A stretch of 12,373 nt of DNA from Acidobacteriota bacterium. Its GTDB lineage: Bacteria > Acidobacteriota > Terriglobia > Terriglobales > Acidobacteriaceae. Below the pieces are notes generated by a model that was not told the DNA's origin, did no database searches, and saw nothing but the letters and a program-made list of their open reading frames with translations. The DNA lies in contig JAJXZK010000349.1 of NCBI GenBank assembly GCA_021780095.1, positions 1 to 12,373 of the forward strand. The letters run 5' to 3'. How positions within the stretch are numbered: position 1 is the stretch's first letter; each line of letters starts with the position of its first letter. A program made the position numbers and the translations under genes. Of the stretch, positions 1 through 7,121 are shown in pieces.

Positions 1-869
1 ACCTCAATCGATAGCCACCGCTTGTTATCGTCCCATCGAACGAAAGACAGCCAATTCAATCCCCTGTCGTTCGTGTTGTAGAACTCTGGATAGACCGACA
101 GGTACGGCAATCCACGCAGCATCGATACTGCAGCCTGCCATCGCATGTCGCGCCAACTGGGCTCCTGACTTGCATGCCACACCAGCTTGAACGCGCCATC
201 CCGCTGCGCCTGCAGTTCATAAAACATCTGCGGAAATAGCTCCAGCGACTGCAGTTCCGCATCCGTGGTTAGATATCGATTCCTCGTCCACACTGCGCCA
301 GGAGAAAATGTAAACGCGCGATCCAGTATCAGTGAATCCAATTGCGGCGCGGGATCGTAGGTCAAATCGCTCAGCTTCGGCTTCCCCACTCGATTCCAAT
401 ACTTCAACGCCGCTTCTAAGTTGCCTTCGAGAAAATAAATCGAAGCCAGAAAATTGCTCGCGTATGCATCGTTCTGACTCAGGCTTAGAGCGCGCCGCAA
501 ATCCTTTTTCGCCGGCGTAAATCGCTTGTCCCGATAGGCAATCCCTGCCCTCTCTTCCAGAAAGCGCGCATCGCGCGGATGCCCCGCATGGCCCGCTTCA
601 AATGCCCGCTTCGCCTCCTTGAATCGCCCAAGCTGCGCCAGCGCCAGCCCGCGATCCAGCTCCAGATCGGCAGGCTCGCTCGGCGACTCAGGCACCGCAC
701 GGACAACATCCTCCCATCGTCCCGCATCGTAGAGCGCTTTCACTTTTGCATTATTGTTCGCTGTGCCCGGCGCGACGGTCGTCGCCTGGGCCCATGCGGC
801 GGACGCCGCCATAAGAAAAAGTAGAAGCAAAATCAATGAGCGGAATTGGGCACGGCGAGCAATGTCCAA
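1..869 (-). CDS. secreted TPR protein with POTRA-like module and probable outer-membrane barrel, partial (3' end outside window)
   Basis: Read directly from the minus strand; the frame stays open to the left edge, so the C-terminus is missing (289 codons visible). No ATG precedes the signal peptide. TTG at 869-867 gives MDIARRAQFRS, a basic n-region, then a hydrophobic core and an AWA-QA cleavage site near residue 27. A second TTG at 836-834 overlaps the upstream stop by 4 bases but leaves no basic n-region. Residues about 40-165 are helical TPR-like repeats (RGLALAQLGRFKEAKRAF; ASNFLASIYFLEGNLEAALK). Residues about 178-236 resemble a POTRA unit (LDRAFTFSPGAVWTRNRYL ... AFKLVWHASQEP). From about 245 on, alternating residues with short polar turns (FYNTNDRG, WDDNKRW) suggest beta-barrel strands. 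It is the last visible gene of an operon with a C39 peptidase and a PA2779-type protein. TPR and export are well supported; POTRA and barrel are my reading and need the rest of the gene. Confidence 0.75.
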   Translation of the reverse strand, partial: MDIARRAQFRSLILLLLFLMAASAAWAQATTVAPGTANNNAKVKALYDAGRWEDVVRAVPESPSEPADLELDRGLALAQLGRFKEAKRAFEAGHAGHPRDARFLEERAGIAYRDKRFTPAKKDLRRALSLSQNDAYASNFLASIYFLEGNLEAALKYWNRVGKPKLSDLTYDPAPQLDSLILDRAFTFSPGAVWTRNRYLTTDAELQSLELFPQMFYELQAQRDGAFKLVWHASQEPSWRDMRWQAAVSMLRGLPYLSVYPEFYNTNDRGLNWLSFVRWDDNKRWLSIE

Positions 870-1396
870 TTGTCCGTCGCACGCCATTCCCGCTCGAAAC
901 CTTCCCGGGAAATTCGCAGCATCTTTTGCTGCGCCGGATCGTTCATGAAAAGATAGTTCCTCGCGGGATCGATTCCCACCACCACCACATAATGCAGCGG
1001 CCCATGCGCGCCGCTCGCCTGCAAGCCCACAATCAATGGTCGCCCCAGTGCCAGTTCGCGCTGGAAGTCGTTCCATTCGCCGCGAAACGCAAACGCCTGG
1101 TATCCCGACCGCTGCAAGTATTCGCGCATGACGCTGGCAAATATTCCCTTGGCCGCCCGCGAGAACAGCGCCGCCTGAATCTGTTCCGGTTCCGCGTCGG
1201 CTGCGATAGCACGCTGGCGTTTTCGGTCCCAATACTGCATCACCATTGCAATCGAAGCAGACCCGCATCCGTCCGTTGTCTGCGCTACAAATGGAACGTT
1301 GATCCAAATGGACTGCGCCGGGCCAACCTGAATTGCAGCGTCCGCCCACCCTGGACCGCCGAGTAGCAGAATCGCTGCAATCAGACAGGCTTTCAT
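833..1396 (-). CDS. secreted PA2778-type C39 family cysteine peptidase
   Basis: 187 residues. A signal peptide (MKACLIAAILLLGGPGWADA) directs it to the periplasm or beyond. The mature part is a papain-like C39 fold: oxyanion Gln39 in VPFVAQ, nucleophile Cys44 in DGCGSASIAMVMQYW, catalytic His136 in PLHYVVVVGID, and Asn153/Asp154 in FMNDPA as the third member. All key residues are present, so it should be active. C39 peptidases classically cut double-glycine leaders as domains of ABC exporters. This one is free-standing and secreted, as in the PA2778 family, whose members usually carry TPRs in the same chain. Here the TPR region is in the next gene, which starts at or before this gene's stop. 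The start lies 2 bases after the PA2779-type gene; only a weak AGGG sits next to the ATG, so translational coupling is likely. The substrate is unknown; the adjacent small protein is an obvious but unproven candidate. Confidence 0.88.
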   Translation of the reverse strand: MKACLIAAILLLGGPGWADAAIQVGPAQSIWINVPFVAQTTDGCGSASIAMVMQYWDRKRQRAIAADAEPEQIQAALFSRAAKGIFASVMREYLQRSGYQAFAFRGEWNDFQRELALGRPLIVGLQASGAHGPLHYVVVVGIDPARNYLFMNDPAQQKMLRISREGFEREWRATDNWTLLAVPNSAH

Positions 1397-1398
1397 CC

Positions 1399-1803
1399 CT
1401 AGTGGACAGCAACGATGATCAAGATCAAGGCAGCAAGCCCCACCAAGATCAGCAACAGATCGTGATTGTCGATGTTCCCGGCTGCGAAATCCTTCTGAGC
1501 CTTTGCCGACCGTGCCGCCAGGCTCGCCAACTCAGCATCATTCAACTGGCTAACCGCATTCGTCACTTGCTGCGGATCGATCTTCACCGACTTCATCGCG
1601 CGCTGCGCTTCCTGGCTCGACAGAAACTTCTCCACCTGTTTCTGGTTCTGCCCACGAGCGGCGGAAGCATTCGAGACATCGTTCTGCATGTCTCCGGGTG
1701 AAACCACGTGGCTTTGCGCAACCATGGATTGCGGTGCTGCTACCGCGACACTAAAAAGCAAAAGACCTGTGCAACTCAATTTACTGGCTCGCAACATTTT
1801 CAT
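1399..1803 (-). CDS. PA2779 family small protein, signal peptide plus C-terminal membrane anchor
   Basis: 134 residues. The N-terminus (MKMLRASKLSCTGLLLFSVAVAAP) is an export signal, probably cut near VAQ-SH (about residue 30). Residues 45-108 are polar and helical with the pattern VEKFLSSQEAQRAMKSVKI, a DPQQV turn and LNDAELASLAARS. That pattern matches the PA2779 family: a signal, a helical middle with a conserved 'L..lgvdp..v..rv..Ls..E...la' pattern, and a C-terminal hydrophobic helix. The anchor is residues 116-133 (LLLILVGLAALILIIVAV) and the protein ends one residue later. The function of the family is not known; in Pseudomonas the gene sits beside PA2778, as it does here. It is first in the operon. 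A GAGGT ribosome-binding site lies 4 bases before the ATG; an internal ATG at 1797 is less well placed. Confidence 0.82.
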   Translation of the reverse strand: MKMLRASKLSCTGLLLFSVAVAAPQSMVAQSHVVSPGDMQNDVSNASAARGQNQKQVEKFLSSQEAQRAMKSVKIDPQQVTNAVSQLNDAELASLAARSAKAQKDFAAGNIDNHDLLLILVGLAALILIIVAVH

Positions 1804-1807
1804 CAGT

Positions 1808-1812
1808 ACCTC
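1808..1812 (-). promoter_or_regulatory. ribosome-binding site of the PA2779-type gene
   Basis: GAGGT on the minus strand, 4 bases before the ATG at 1803. It favours this start over the in-frame ATG two codons later. Confidence 0.55.
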
Positions 1813-2071
1813 GAATAAGGGGATGGATTGCTCTTAAGCTAAAAGCATTTCGAATAGATTACCAATTAATATCCCTGTTGAAACGCCAATCGATCGCAGT
1901 GTTCCATTCGGTCAACCGCTGGGAATCTCGGCGTGCAACAGCCCTGCGAATGCATTTCCGTCGACATCGAACGAAGAAGGACGTGCAAAAGAAATTTGCG
2001 CGATTCCTTGTCAAGTCACCTGCACGGGCACGACCCACGCTGAAGAACTTGGCGCATCGCGGCATTCGATC

Positions 2072-2122
2072 GCGGAACCGCTGCACTCACCCTGTCATCC
2101 CTCGGGAGGTGCCTCGTTCCGC
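2072..2122. repeat. inverted repeat just after the GH18/NodB/GT2 gene
   Basis: GCGGAAC (2072-2078) and GTTCCGC (2116-2122) are perfect 7-base inverted arms. The 37-base interior itself contains short palindromes (CCTCGGGAGG, GAGGTGCCTC). It begins 6 bases beyond the stop of the big gene, where a 3'-end structure would be expected. No T-run follows on the minus strand, so a classical intrinsic terminator is doubtful. Confidence 0.35.
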
Positions 2123-2128
2123 AATCAA

Positions 2129-5100
2129 TTATTTGCTCAACGTCGCACGTTCCGTGTTCTTGGAAAGCCGCGCCGTACGCTCCTGCTTCTCCCACGCGAA
2201 CGGGCGTCCATCAATGGCGCGCTTGATCGTCTTCAGCAGCACCAGCGAGAAAACCTGCCGATACGTAAATCGCTGGATCCATATGTGAAACAGCAGCCAC
2301 CCATCGCCCCTATTGCTGGCGTGCCGTGGCTCCAGCAGGAATGCCAGGCTCGACGCAAGAAAGTCCACCACCAGAAACGCCATAAAATAAACGATCAGCT
2401 TGTCAAAGCTGGCCGCATTGGCCGCCACTGGATGGAAATGTCGATTGATGGCGTAATTCGCAATCCCCGCAATAAACATCAGGTCGATAAACGGAGAAAA
2501 CAACGGCAAAATAATCTGGAAAATAATCATGTTCGGCAACGCGAACAAGCCCATGGCGCGGTGCCGCAAGAACGCCCCCCGATGTTTCACCACCGCCTGC
2601 AAAATTCCAAACGACCAGCGGAATCGCTGTCGCATCAGCCCGCGCATATTATCCGGCGCTTCAGTAAACGCGAAGGCGCGGTCCTCATACACCACCTTGC
2701 ATCCCTGCTGTAGCAGGTTCATCGTCAGGTCGGCATCTTCCGCCACCGTGTTCACGTGGTATCCGCCCGCCTTCTTCACCGCCGCGGTGCGCCACGCTCC
2801 AATGGCGCCCGGAACCACCGTCACCACGTTGAAGAGATCCAGTGCGCGCCGTTCAAAATTCTGGCTGGTGATGTATTCCAGCGCCTGCCAGCGCGTCCAT
2901 AGATTAATGCGGTTGCCCACCTTGGCATTGCCCGCCACCGCCCCCACTTTCGGATCGGCCATGCGCGGAATTAACTTCGCAATCGCATCCGGCGCAATCA
3001 CCGTGTCCGCATCAATCCCGACGAAGACCTCTTCGGTGACGAACTGTAGCCCGTAATTCAACGCCTCAGCCTTGCCCCCGTTCGGATGCGTCACCACTAG
3101 CAATCTACCGGACTCCATGTCCGTCGGCATCGCCGCGCGCGCCGCCTGCAGCGTGTTGTCGGTCGAGCCATCGTCGATCACCACCACCCGCAGCCTGGGA
3201 TAGTTCGACCCCAGCACCGAACGAATCGTGCGCGCGATCACCTTCCCTTCGTTGTATGCAGGAATCAGAACCGCTACCTGCGGCAGATAACTTTCCGCTC
3301 CTGGATACGGTTTTCGCTTATGAACACGATCCAGCACCGCGAACAGTCCCACAATCAACAGCCGCCCCGTCATCAGGATGTCGCCGACGATAAAGACAAG
3401 CACAACCGTATGCGCGAAGAAGGAGAGAAACCAGAACGCAATGGCATCGATATGCGCCTGCCAACGTTGCTTCCTCGGAATCGGCGGCATCACTTGGTCG
3501 CGCGTCTTGCCGATCAACGCCGACACCGGCACAAATTTATAGCCTTTCGCGCGCAGCGTATCAATCAATACCGGCAGCGTCGCCACCGTCACAGAACGAT
3601 CGCCACCGCCGTCATGCATCAGAATGATGCTGCCGCGAAATTGCGGCTTGGTCTTCATCGCGTCCAGTTGCTTCAGAACTGCATCAATAATCTCCTGCGG
3701 CGTCTTTCGCGGGTGTTCGTTCCAGTCGTCCGTGTCGATCTTGTCGCCGACGATGATGTAGCCCATCTGCTCCACTCGATCCACCGGCGCCGCCTGATCG
3801 TTCGTGTCCGGCTCCTGGTCAATCGAATACGGCGGCCGGAAATACAACGGCTGCACCCCCAGCTCCGCCGCAAACAATCTCTCCGTTCCATTCAGTTCCA
3901 GGTCCAGCTGGCGCGTCGAAATCTGGCTGATGTCCGGATGCGTGAATGTATGATTCCCGATCTCCTGCCCATCTTTGTAATAGCGCTTCAGCAGTCCCAC
4001 ATTGTTCAGCGCTTCTTCGCCAATCACCATGAACGTCGCCGACACATGCTCGCGCGTCAGAATATCCAAAATCTTCGGCGTCCACTTTGGATCTGGCCCG
4101 TCATCAAAACTCAGCGCCACCTCGTCAGGATGATAGCCGGACTGCAGCAGCGTATACGGCTGCGGAAACGCGTGGATTACCTGGCTCACCGCCAGGTTCG
4201 AGTCGGAATCAATCTGAATCGTTCGCTTTCCGTCCTGCGGCCTGCCAATCACCTTCAGAATGTCTCCATCGCCCTCGGTGTTGACATTCGCGCCCGGATA
4301 AATCGTCGACAGCAATTGCGCCGCGTCCGTATCCATCGGCTTGTTCCAGATATTCCAGAGCGTCGGATCTTCACTTCCCAGCCGCCACAACGCAAACGTA
4401 TGGATGCCCAGTTCGCGCGCGGCACGCATCTCATTCAGGGCCGTCACCGCATCCAGATACCACACCTCGTGACGGGTGTGCGCATCCTCATCTTCATACG
4501 CAAAATGCATGTTCAGCGAATCTGTATCCATTACCGGCGGCGCTTCTGAGTCGGAAGACTCCTGCCAAGCATCCTGCACCGCCAGATCGTCGACGTTCAA
4601 AGCCTTGACGGCGTGGTGCTTCTTGCTCCCCGCCAACGGCAGCGTCCAGTCGTACCCGTAATCGCCGATGCTGCAGATCAATTTTGTCCTTGGAATCGCC
4701 TTCAGCGCCGCCTTTAAATTGCGAACGAACCACTCCTGGCCTGCCACCGGTCCCGGTGAGCTGGCCGGCTCATGCTGGTCGTAGTTCATTAGGATTACGC
4801 CGTCGGTGTGCGCCGCATAATACTTAAAGTCCCAGTCATTGTCGTCCACCGGCACGTTGATGTAGAGACGCAGGTGCATCGGATGCATCTGTGCATACAA
4901 CTCGGCGACCATCTTCCGATAAGCCGGCTGCGCGTCCGATGGAATTGCCTCCAGGTCCAGCGCAATCCCGTGATAGCGCGGATTGGCGGCCAGCATCTCC
5001 AGAACCTGCTTTTCAAACCTCGCCTGGGAGGCGCGGTTCATCAAAAACTTCCCGATGAGCCCAGACTGGAAATCCCCTTTCAGCTGATCGAAATTGCTGA

Positions 5101-5635
5101 CCATGGGAAAAATCTCCGTCTCATCGTGCGCTGCCGCAATCGCCTGCGCCACCTTCCCGTCCGGGTCGATGTTGTGCACGCCCGCCGCATTCACAACAGA
5201 AAACGCATGATTGTCCAGCGTGTAGGCCGTAAGCTTTCCATCCGGCGTCACCACGTGCAGCCAATCCGTAAACAGCAAATCGATGTCGTGCGCGTGCTGT
5301 TTCAAGGAGACAAGGCTGGCCGCGTCATAGTCCACATAGAACGCCGCTCGCAGTCTTTCACCGGAATTCAGCGGAATGTCCGAAGGGCGCCGATGCCGCT
5401 TGCGATGCAGCGCCAGCTGGCTGGATCGCGTTCTTGGACCGTAGGGAGTTTCCGCCAGCGGCCGATAATTTCTCCTCGGTGTCGGCAGCAACAGCTCAGG
5501 CAGCCGCTCCCGCCGCAGCACGTTGATCCCGAAAGCTACCAGCACCACTGTCGACAGCACGGCAGTCGTGTCAAGGATGCGCCGCAGTCGCTTCCATCGC
5601 TTCCGGCCCGGATCGTAGAAGATTGGCTTGATCAT
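2129..5635 (-). CDS. three-domain polysaccharide enzyme: GH18-like hydrolase, NodB deacetylase, processive GT2 glycosyltransferase
   Basis: 1168 residues. A basic N-terminus and a membrane helix (about 23-40) precede a GH18-like domain (about 95-430): HGIALDLEA at 222-230 carries Asp227 and the acid Glu229, with the typical MNYD (283-286) and FALWRLGSEDP further on. The earlier Asp of the DxxDxDxE motif is Ala225. A NodB/CE4 domain (about 500-710) has all motifs: SFDDGP (Asp511, Asp512), HTFTH (His562, His566), RPPYS (600-604), DTDDW (634-638) and LMHDGG (His674). Hydrophobic segments at about 731-768 lead to a BcsA/PgaC-like GT2 domain: IPAYNEG, DDGSTDNT (821-828), DAD (875-877), EDAD (966-969) and QRFRW (1003-1007), followed by membrane helices at about 1028-1062 and 1078-1102. 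It probably polymerises an N-acetylated amino sugar, then deacetylates and cuts it outside the membrane, as PNAG (Pga/Ica) systems do with separate proteins. The product is not predictable. Such fusions occur in other bacteria. No clear ribosome-binding site precedes the ATG. Confidence 0.93.
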   Translation of the reverse strand: MIKPIFYDPGRKRWKRLRRILDTTAVLSTVVLVAFGINVLRRERLPELLLPTPRRNYRPLAETPYGPRTRSSQLALHRKRHRRPSDIPLNSGERLRAAFYVDYDAASLVSLKQHAHDIDLLFTDWLHVVTPDGKLTAYTLDNHAFSVVNAAGVHNIDPDGKVAQAIAAAHDETEIFPMVSNFDQLKGDFQSGLIGKFLMNRASQARFEKQVLEMLAANPRYHGIALDLEAIPSDAQPAYRKMVAELYAQMHPMHLRLYINVPVDDNDWDFKYYAAHTDGVILMNYDQHEPASSPGPVAGQEWFVRNLKAALKAIPRTKLICSIGDYGYDWTLPLAGSKKHHAVKALNVDDLAVQDAWQESSDSEAPPVMDTDSLNMHFAYEDEDAHTRHEVWYLDAVTALNEMRAARELGIHTFALWRLGSEDPTLWNIWNKPMDTDAAQLLSTIYPGANVNTEGDGDILKVIGRPQDGKRTIQIDSDSNLAVSQVIHAFPQPYTLLQSGYHPDEVALSFDDGPDPKWTPKILDILTREHVSATFMVIGEEALNNVGLLKRYYKDGQEIGNHTFTHPDISQISTRQLDLELNGTERLFAAELGVQPLYFRPPYSIDQEPDTNDQAAPVDRVEQMGYIIVGDKIDTDDWNEHPRKTPQEIIDAVLKQLDAMKTKPQFRGSIILMHDGGGDRSVTVATLPVLIDTLRAKGYKFVPVSALIGKTRDQVMPPIPRKQRWQAHIDAIAFWFLSFFAHTVVLVFIVGDILMTGRLLIVGLFAVLDRVHKRKPYPGAESYLPQVAVLIPAYNEGKVIARTIRSVLGSNYPRLRVVVIDDGSTDNTLQAARAAMPTDMESGRLLVVTHPNGGKAEALNYGLQFVTEEVFVGIDADTVIAPDAIAKLIPRMADPKVGAVAGNAKVGNRINLWTRWQALEYITSQNFERRALDLFNVVTVVPGAIGAWRTAAVKKAGGYHVNTVAEDADLTMNLLQQGCKVVYEDRAFAFTEAPDNMRGLMRQRFRWSFGILQAVVKHRGAFLRHRAMGLFALPNMIIFQIILPLFSPFIDLMFIAGIANYAINRHFHPVAANAASFDKLIVYFMAFLVVDFLASSLAFLLEPRHASNRGDGWLLFHIWIQRFTYRQVFSLVLLKTIKRAIDGRPFAWEKQERTARLSKNTERATLSK

Positions 5636-5729
5636 TCTGAAACTAGGTTCGCAGGGTCTATCGTAGCCGGGTCTGCTCCCAGATCCAAGCTATCTGTAAA
5701 AGTTGGCGAGGCTGTATGATTCATAATCG
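5636..5729. promoter_or_regulatory. divergent promoter region, polysaccharide enzyme / GT-C transferase
   Basis: This 94-base gap between two divergent genes must serve both. For the plus-strand gene, TATGAT (5715-5720) matches the -10 consensus at 5 of 6 bases; no good -35 is seen. A start point about 7 bases later would fall 2-3 bases before the ATG at 5730. On the minus strand, TTGGAT and TACGAT separated by 17 bases is a weak candidate for the big gene. These are pattern matches only. Confidence 0.35.
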
Positions 5730-7121
5730 ATGCGTTTCTTGCTGCGCCAAGCTACCAAATCCACCGTCGTCGCGCTGTTCCTCGGCCTGCTGCTGCGGCT
5801 CTGGTTCATCCATTATTACCCCGTTATTGAAGGCGACACGCTGGTCTACGGAGAAATTGCTCTCAACTGGTTCTGGCATGGGACCTTCGGGCTGATGCGT
5901 GTTCACGGCATCGAACCCACCTTAGTTCGTCTGCCCGGCTATCCGCTCTTTGTTGCGCTTTGCTTTTCCATCTTCGGCCGCGAACATTACACGGCCATCC
6001 TGTACATGCAGACCATCATAGATCTGGCCACGTGCATGCTCGTCGCCGGTTTCTGCGTTCGTACCATGTCGCGCCGCGCTGGAATCGCGGCTCTCTACCT
6101 GGCGGCCTTGTGTCCCTTTACCGCCAACTACGTCGCTTCGCCGCTAACAGAAACTCCCACGCTATTCTGCATCGCGCTCGGCCTTTACGCCCTCGCCCGC
6201 TATGTCGAGCGGCCCGGTTTCACTGCCTGGTTCTGGGTGCTCGTCTTTAGCATCAGCTACAGCGCCTTGCTGCGCCCCGACGGTCCACTGCTAGGACTGG
6301 TCCTGGTGCCGGCCATGTTCTGGTACGCGCGCCCCAGAATTTCCGCCCGCCGCAGCGCCCAGCTCGCCATCCTTTGCACCCTGGTGGCGATGATCCCATT
6401 CGTTCCCTGGACCATCCGCAATGAAATCAGCATGCACACCTTCCAGCCGCTCGCTCCCCGCTACGCCAACGACCCAAATGAATTTGTTCCTCATGGCTGG
6501 ATTCGCTGGATAAGATCCTGGGTCGCCGAGTACACCTCCACCGCCGACACCTATTGGAACGTCAACGGCTCCCCCGTCGACCTCACCCTGCTTCCCCCGC
6601 GAGCCTTCGACTCTCCCGCGGAAAAAGCAGAGGTTGCGAAGTTGTTCGACGAATATAACAAGACCGAAATCATGTCCCCGGCCCTCGATGCGAAATTCAA
6701 CCGACTCGCCCAGCAGCGAATCAATCGCCATCCCATCCGATTCTATGTCGTCATGCCGATGCTGCGGCTGGCAGATATGTGGCTGCGCCCTCGTACTGAG
6801 CAGTTGTGGATTGAGTTGCGCTGGTGGCAGTACCAGCATCATCCAGCAGAGACTATCTTTTCCTGGGCCTATGCCGCGCTGAACCTGGCCTACCTCGCGC
6901 TGGCCGCCTGGGGACTGCGCAAACGCGTCCCGTTCGCGCCAGTCATGGTGGCGTACGCCATCGTCCGCAGCCTGCTGCTGCTCACCGTCGAAACGCCCGA
7001 GGCCCGCTACACAATTGAGTGTTTCCCGATGATTTTCATCCTCGCCGCCGCCGCACTGACCGTGCGGGTCCATGCACCGGCCGCTATTTCTGCACCACCT
7101 GCGTCTTCGAGTCTGTCTTGA
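5730..7121 (+). CDS. GT-C membrane glycosyltransferase (GT39 / ArnT-like, PMT_2 type)
   Basis: 463 residues, the only plus-strand gene. An N-terminal helix (about 12-30) leads to the first outer loop with EGDTLVY (Glu34, Asp36), where GT-C enzymes keep their catalytic acid. Next come RLPGYPLFVAL (68-78), typical of the PMT_2 family, many membrane helices, LLRPDGPLLGL (180-190) and PWTIRN (226-231). A larger outer loop (about 235-340) and further helices end with TPEARYTIECFPM. Such enzymes move a sugar from a polyprenyl-phosphate carrier to a protein, lipid or polysaccharide on the outer face of the inner membrane. Donor and acceptor cannot be told from sequence. Its divergent neighbour builds a polysaccharide, so a cell-envelope glycan role is reasonable. 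No Shine-Dalgarno lies at the usual distance. The last 38 bases overlap the convergent LolA-like gene. Confidence 0.88.
   Translation: MRFLLRQATKSTVVALFLGLLLRLWFIHYYPVIEGDTLVYGEIALNWFWHGTFGLMRVHGIEPTLVRLPGYPLFVALCFSIFGREHYTAILYMQTIIDLATCMLVAGFCVRTMSRRAGIAALYLAALCPFTANYVASPLTETPTLFCIALGLYALARYVERPGFTAWFWVLVFSISYSALLRPDGPLLGLVLVPAMFWYARPRISARRSAQLAILCTLVAMIPFVPWTIRNEISMHTFQPLAPRYANDPNEFVPHGWIRWIRSWVAEYTSTADTYWNVNGSPVDLTLLPPRAFDSPAEKAEVAKLFDEYNKTEIMSPALDAKFNRLAQQRINRHPIRFYVVMPMLRLADMWLRPRTEQLWIELRWWQYQHHPAETIFSWAYAALNLAYLALAAWGLRKRVPFAPVMVAYAIVRSLLLLTVETPEARYTIECFPMIFILAAAALTVRVHAPAAISAPPASSSLS

Larger units (their letters stand above)
1804..2128. other. 325-base intergenic region upstream of the C39/PA2779 operon
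   Basis: No convincing gene on either strand; the open frames crossing it are arginine-rich with no family character. It must hold the promoter of the three-gene operon and the end of the GH18/NodB/GT2 transcript. The minus-strand stretch from about 1872 to 1840 is AT-rich compared with its surroundings (TATTAAT, then TAATCTATT) and is the likeliest promoter site. No -10/-35 pair with normal spacing stands out. Near the left end of the big gene there is an inverted repeat, listed separately. Confidence 0.6.

Noticed and set aside
1878..2288. Possible plus-strand gene in the 325-base gap
   Set aside because: The product is Arg-rich, it runs into the opposite strand of the big gene, and there is no ribosome-binding site.
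3320..4549. Long plus-strand open frame of 409 codons inside the polysaccharide enzyme gene
   Set aside because: It is antisense to the well-supported GH18/NodB/GT2 gene, and its protein is dominated by Arg, His and Gln with no domain character: a GC-bias shadow.
4808..5719. Plus-strand open frame of 303 codons opposite the N-terminal part of the same gene
   Set aside because: Same kind of Arg/His-rich shadow; it even runs across the divergent promoter region.
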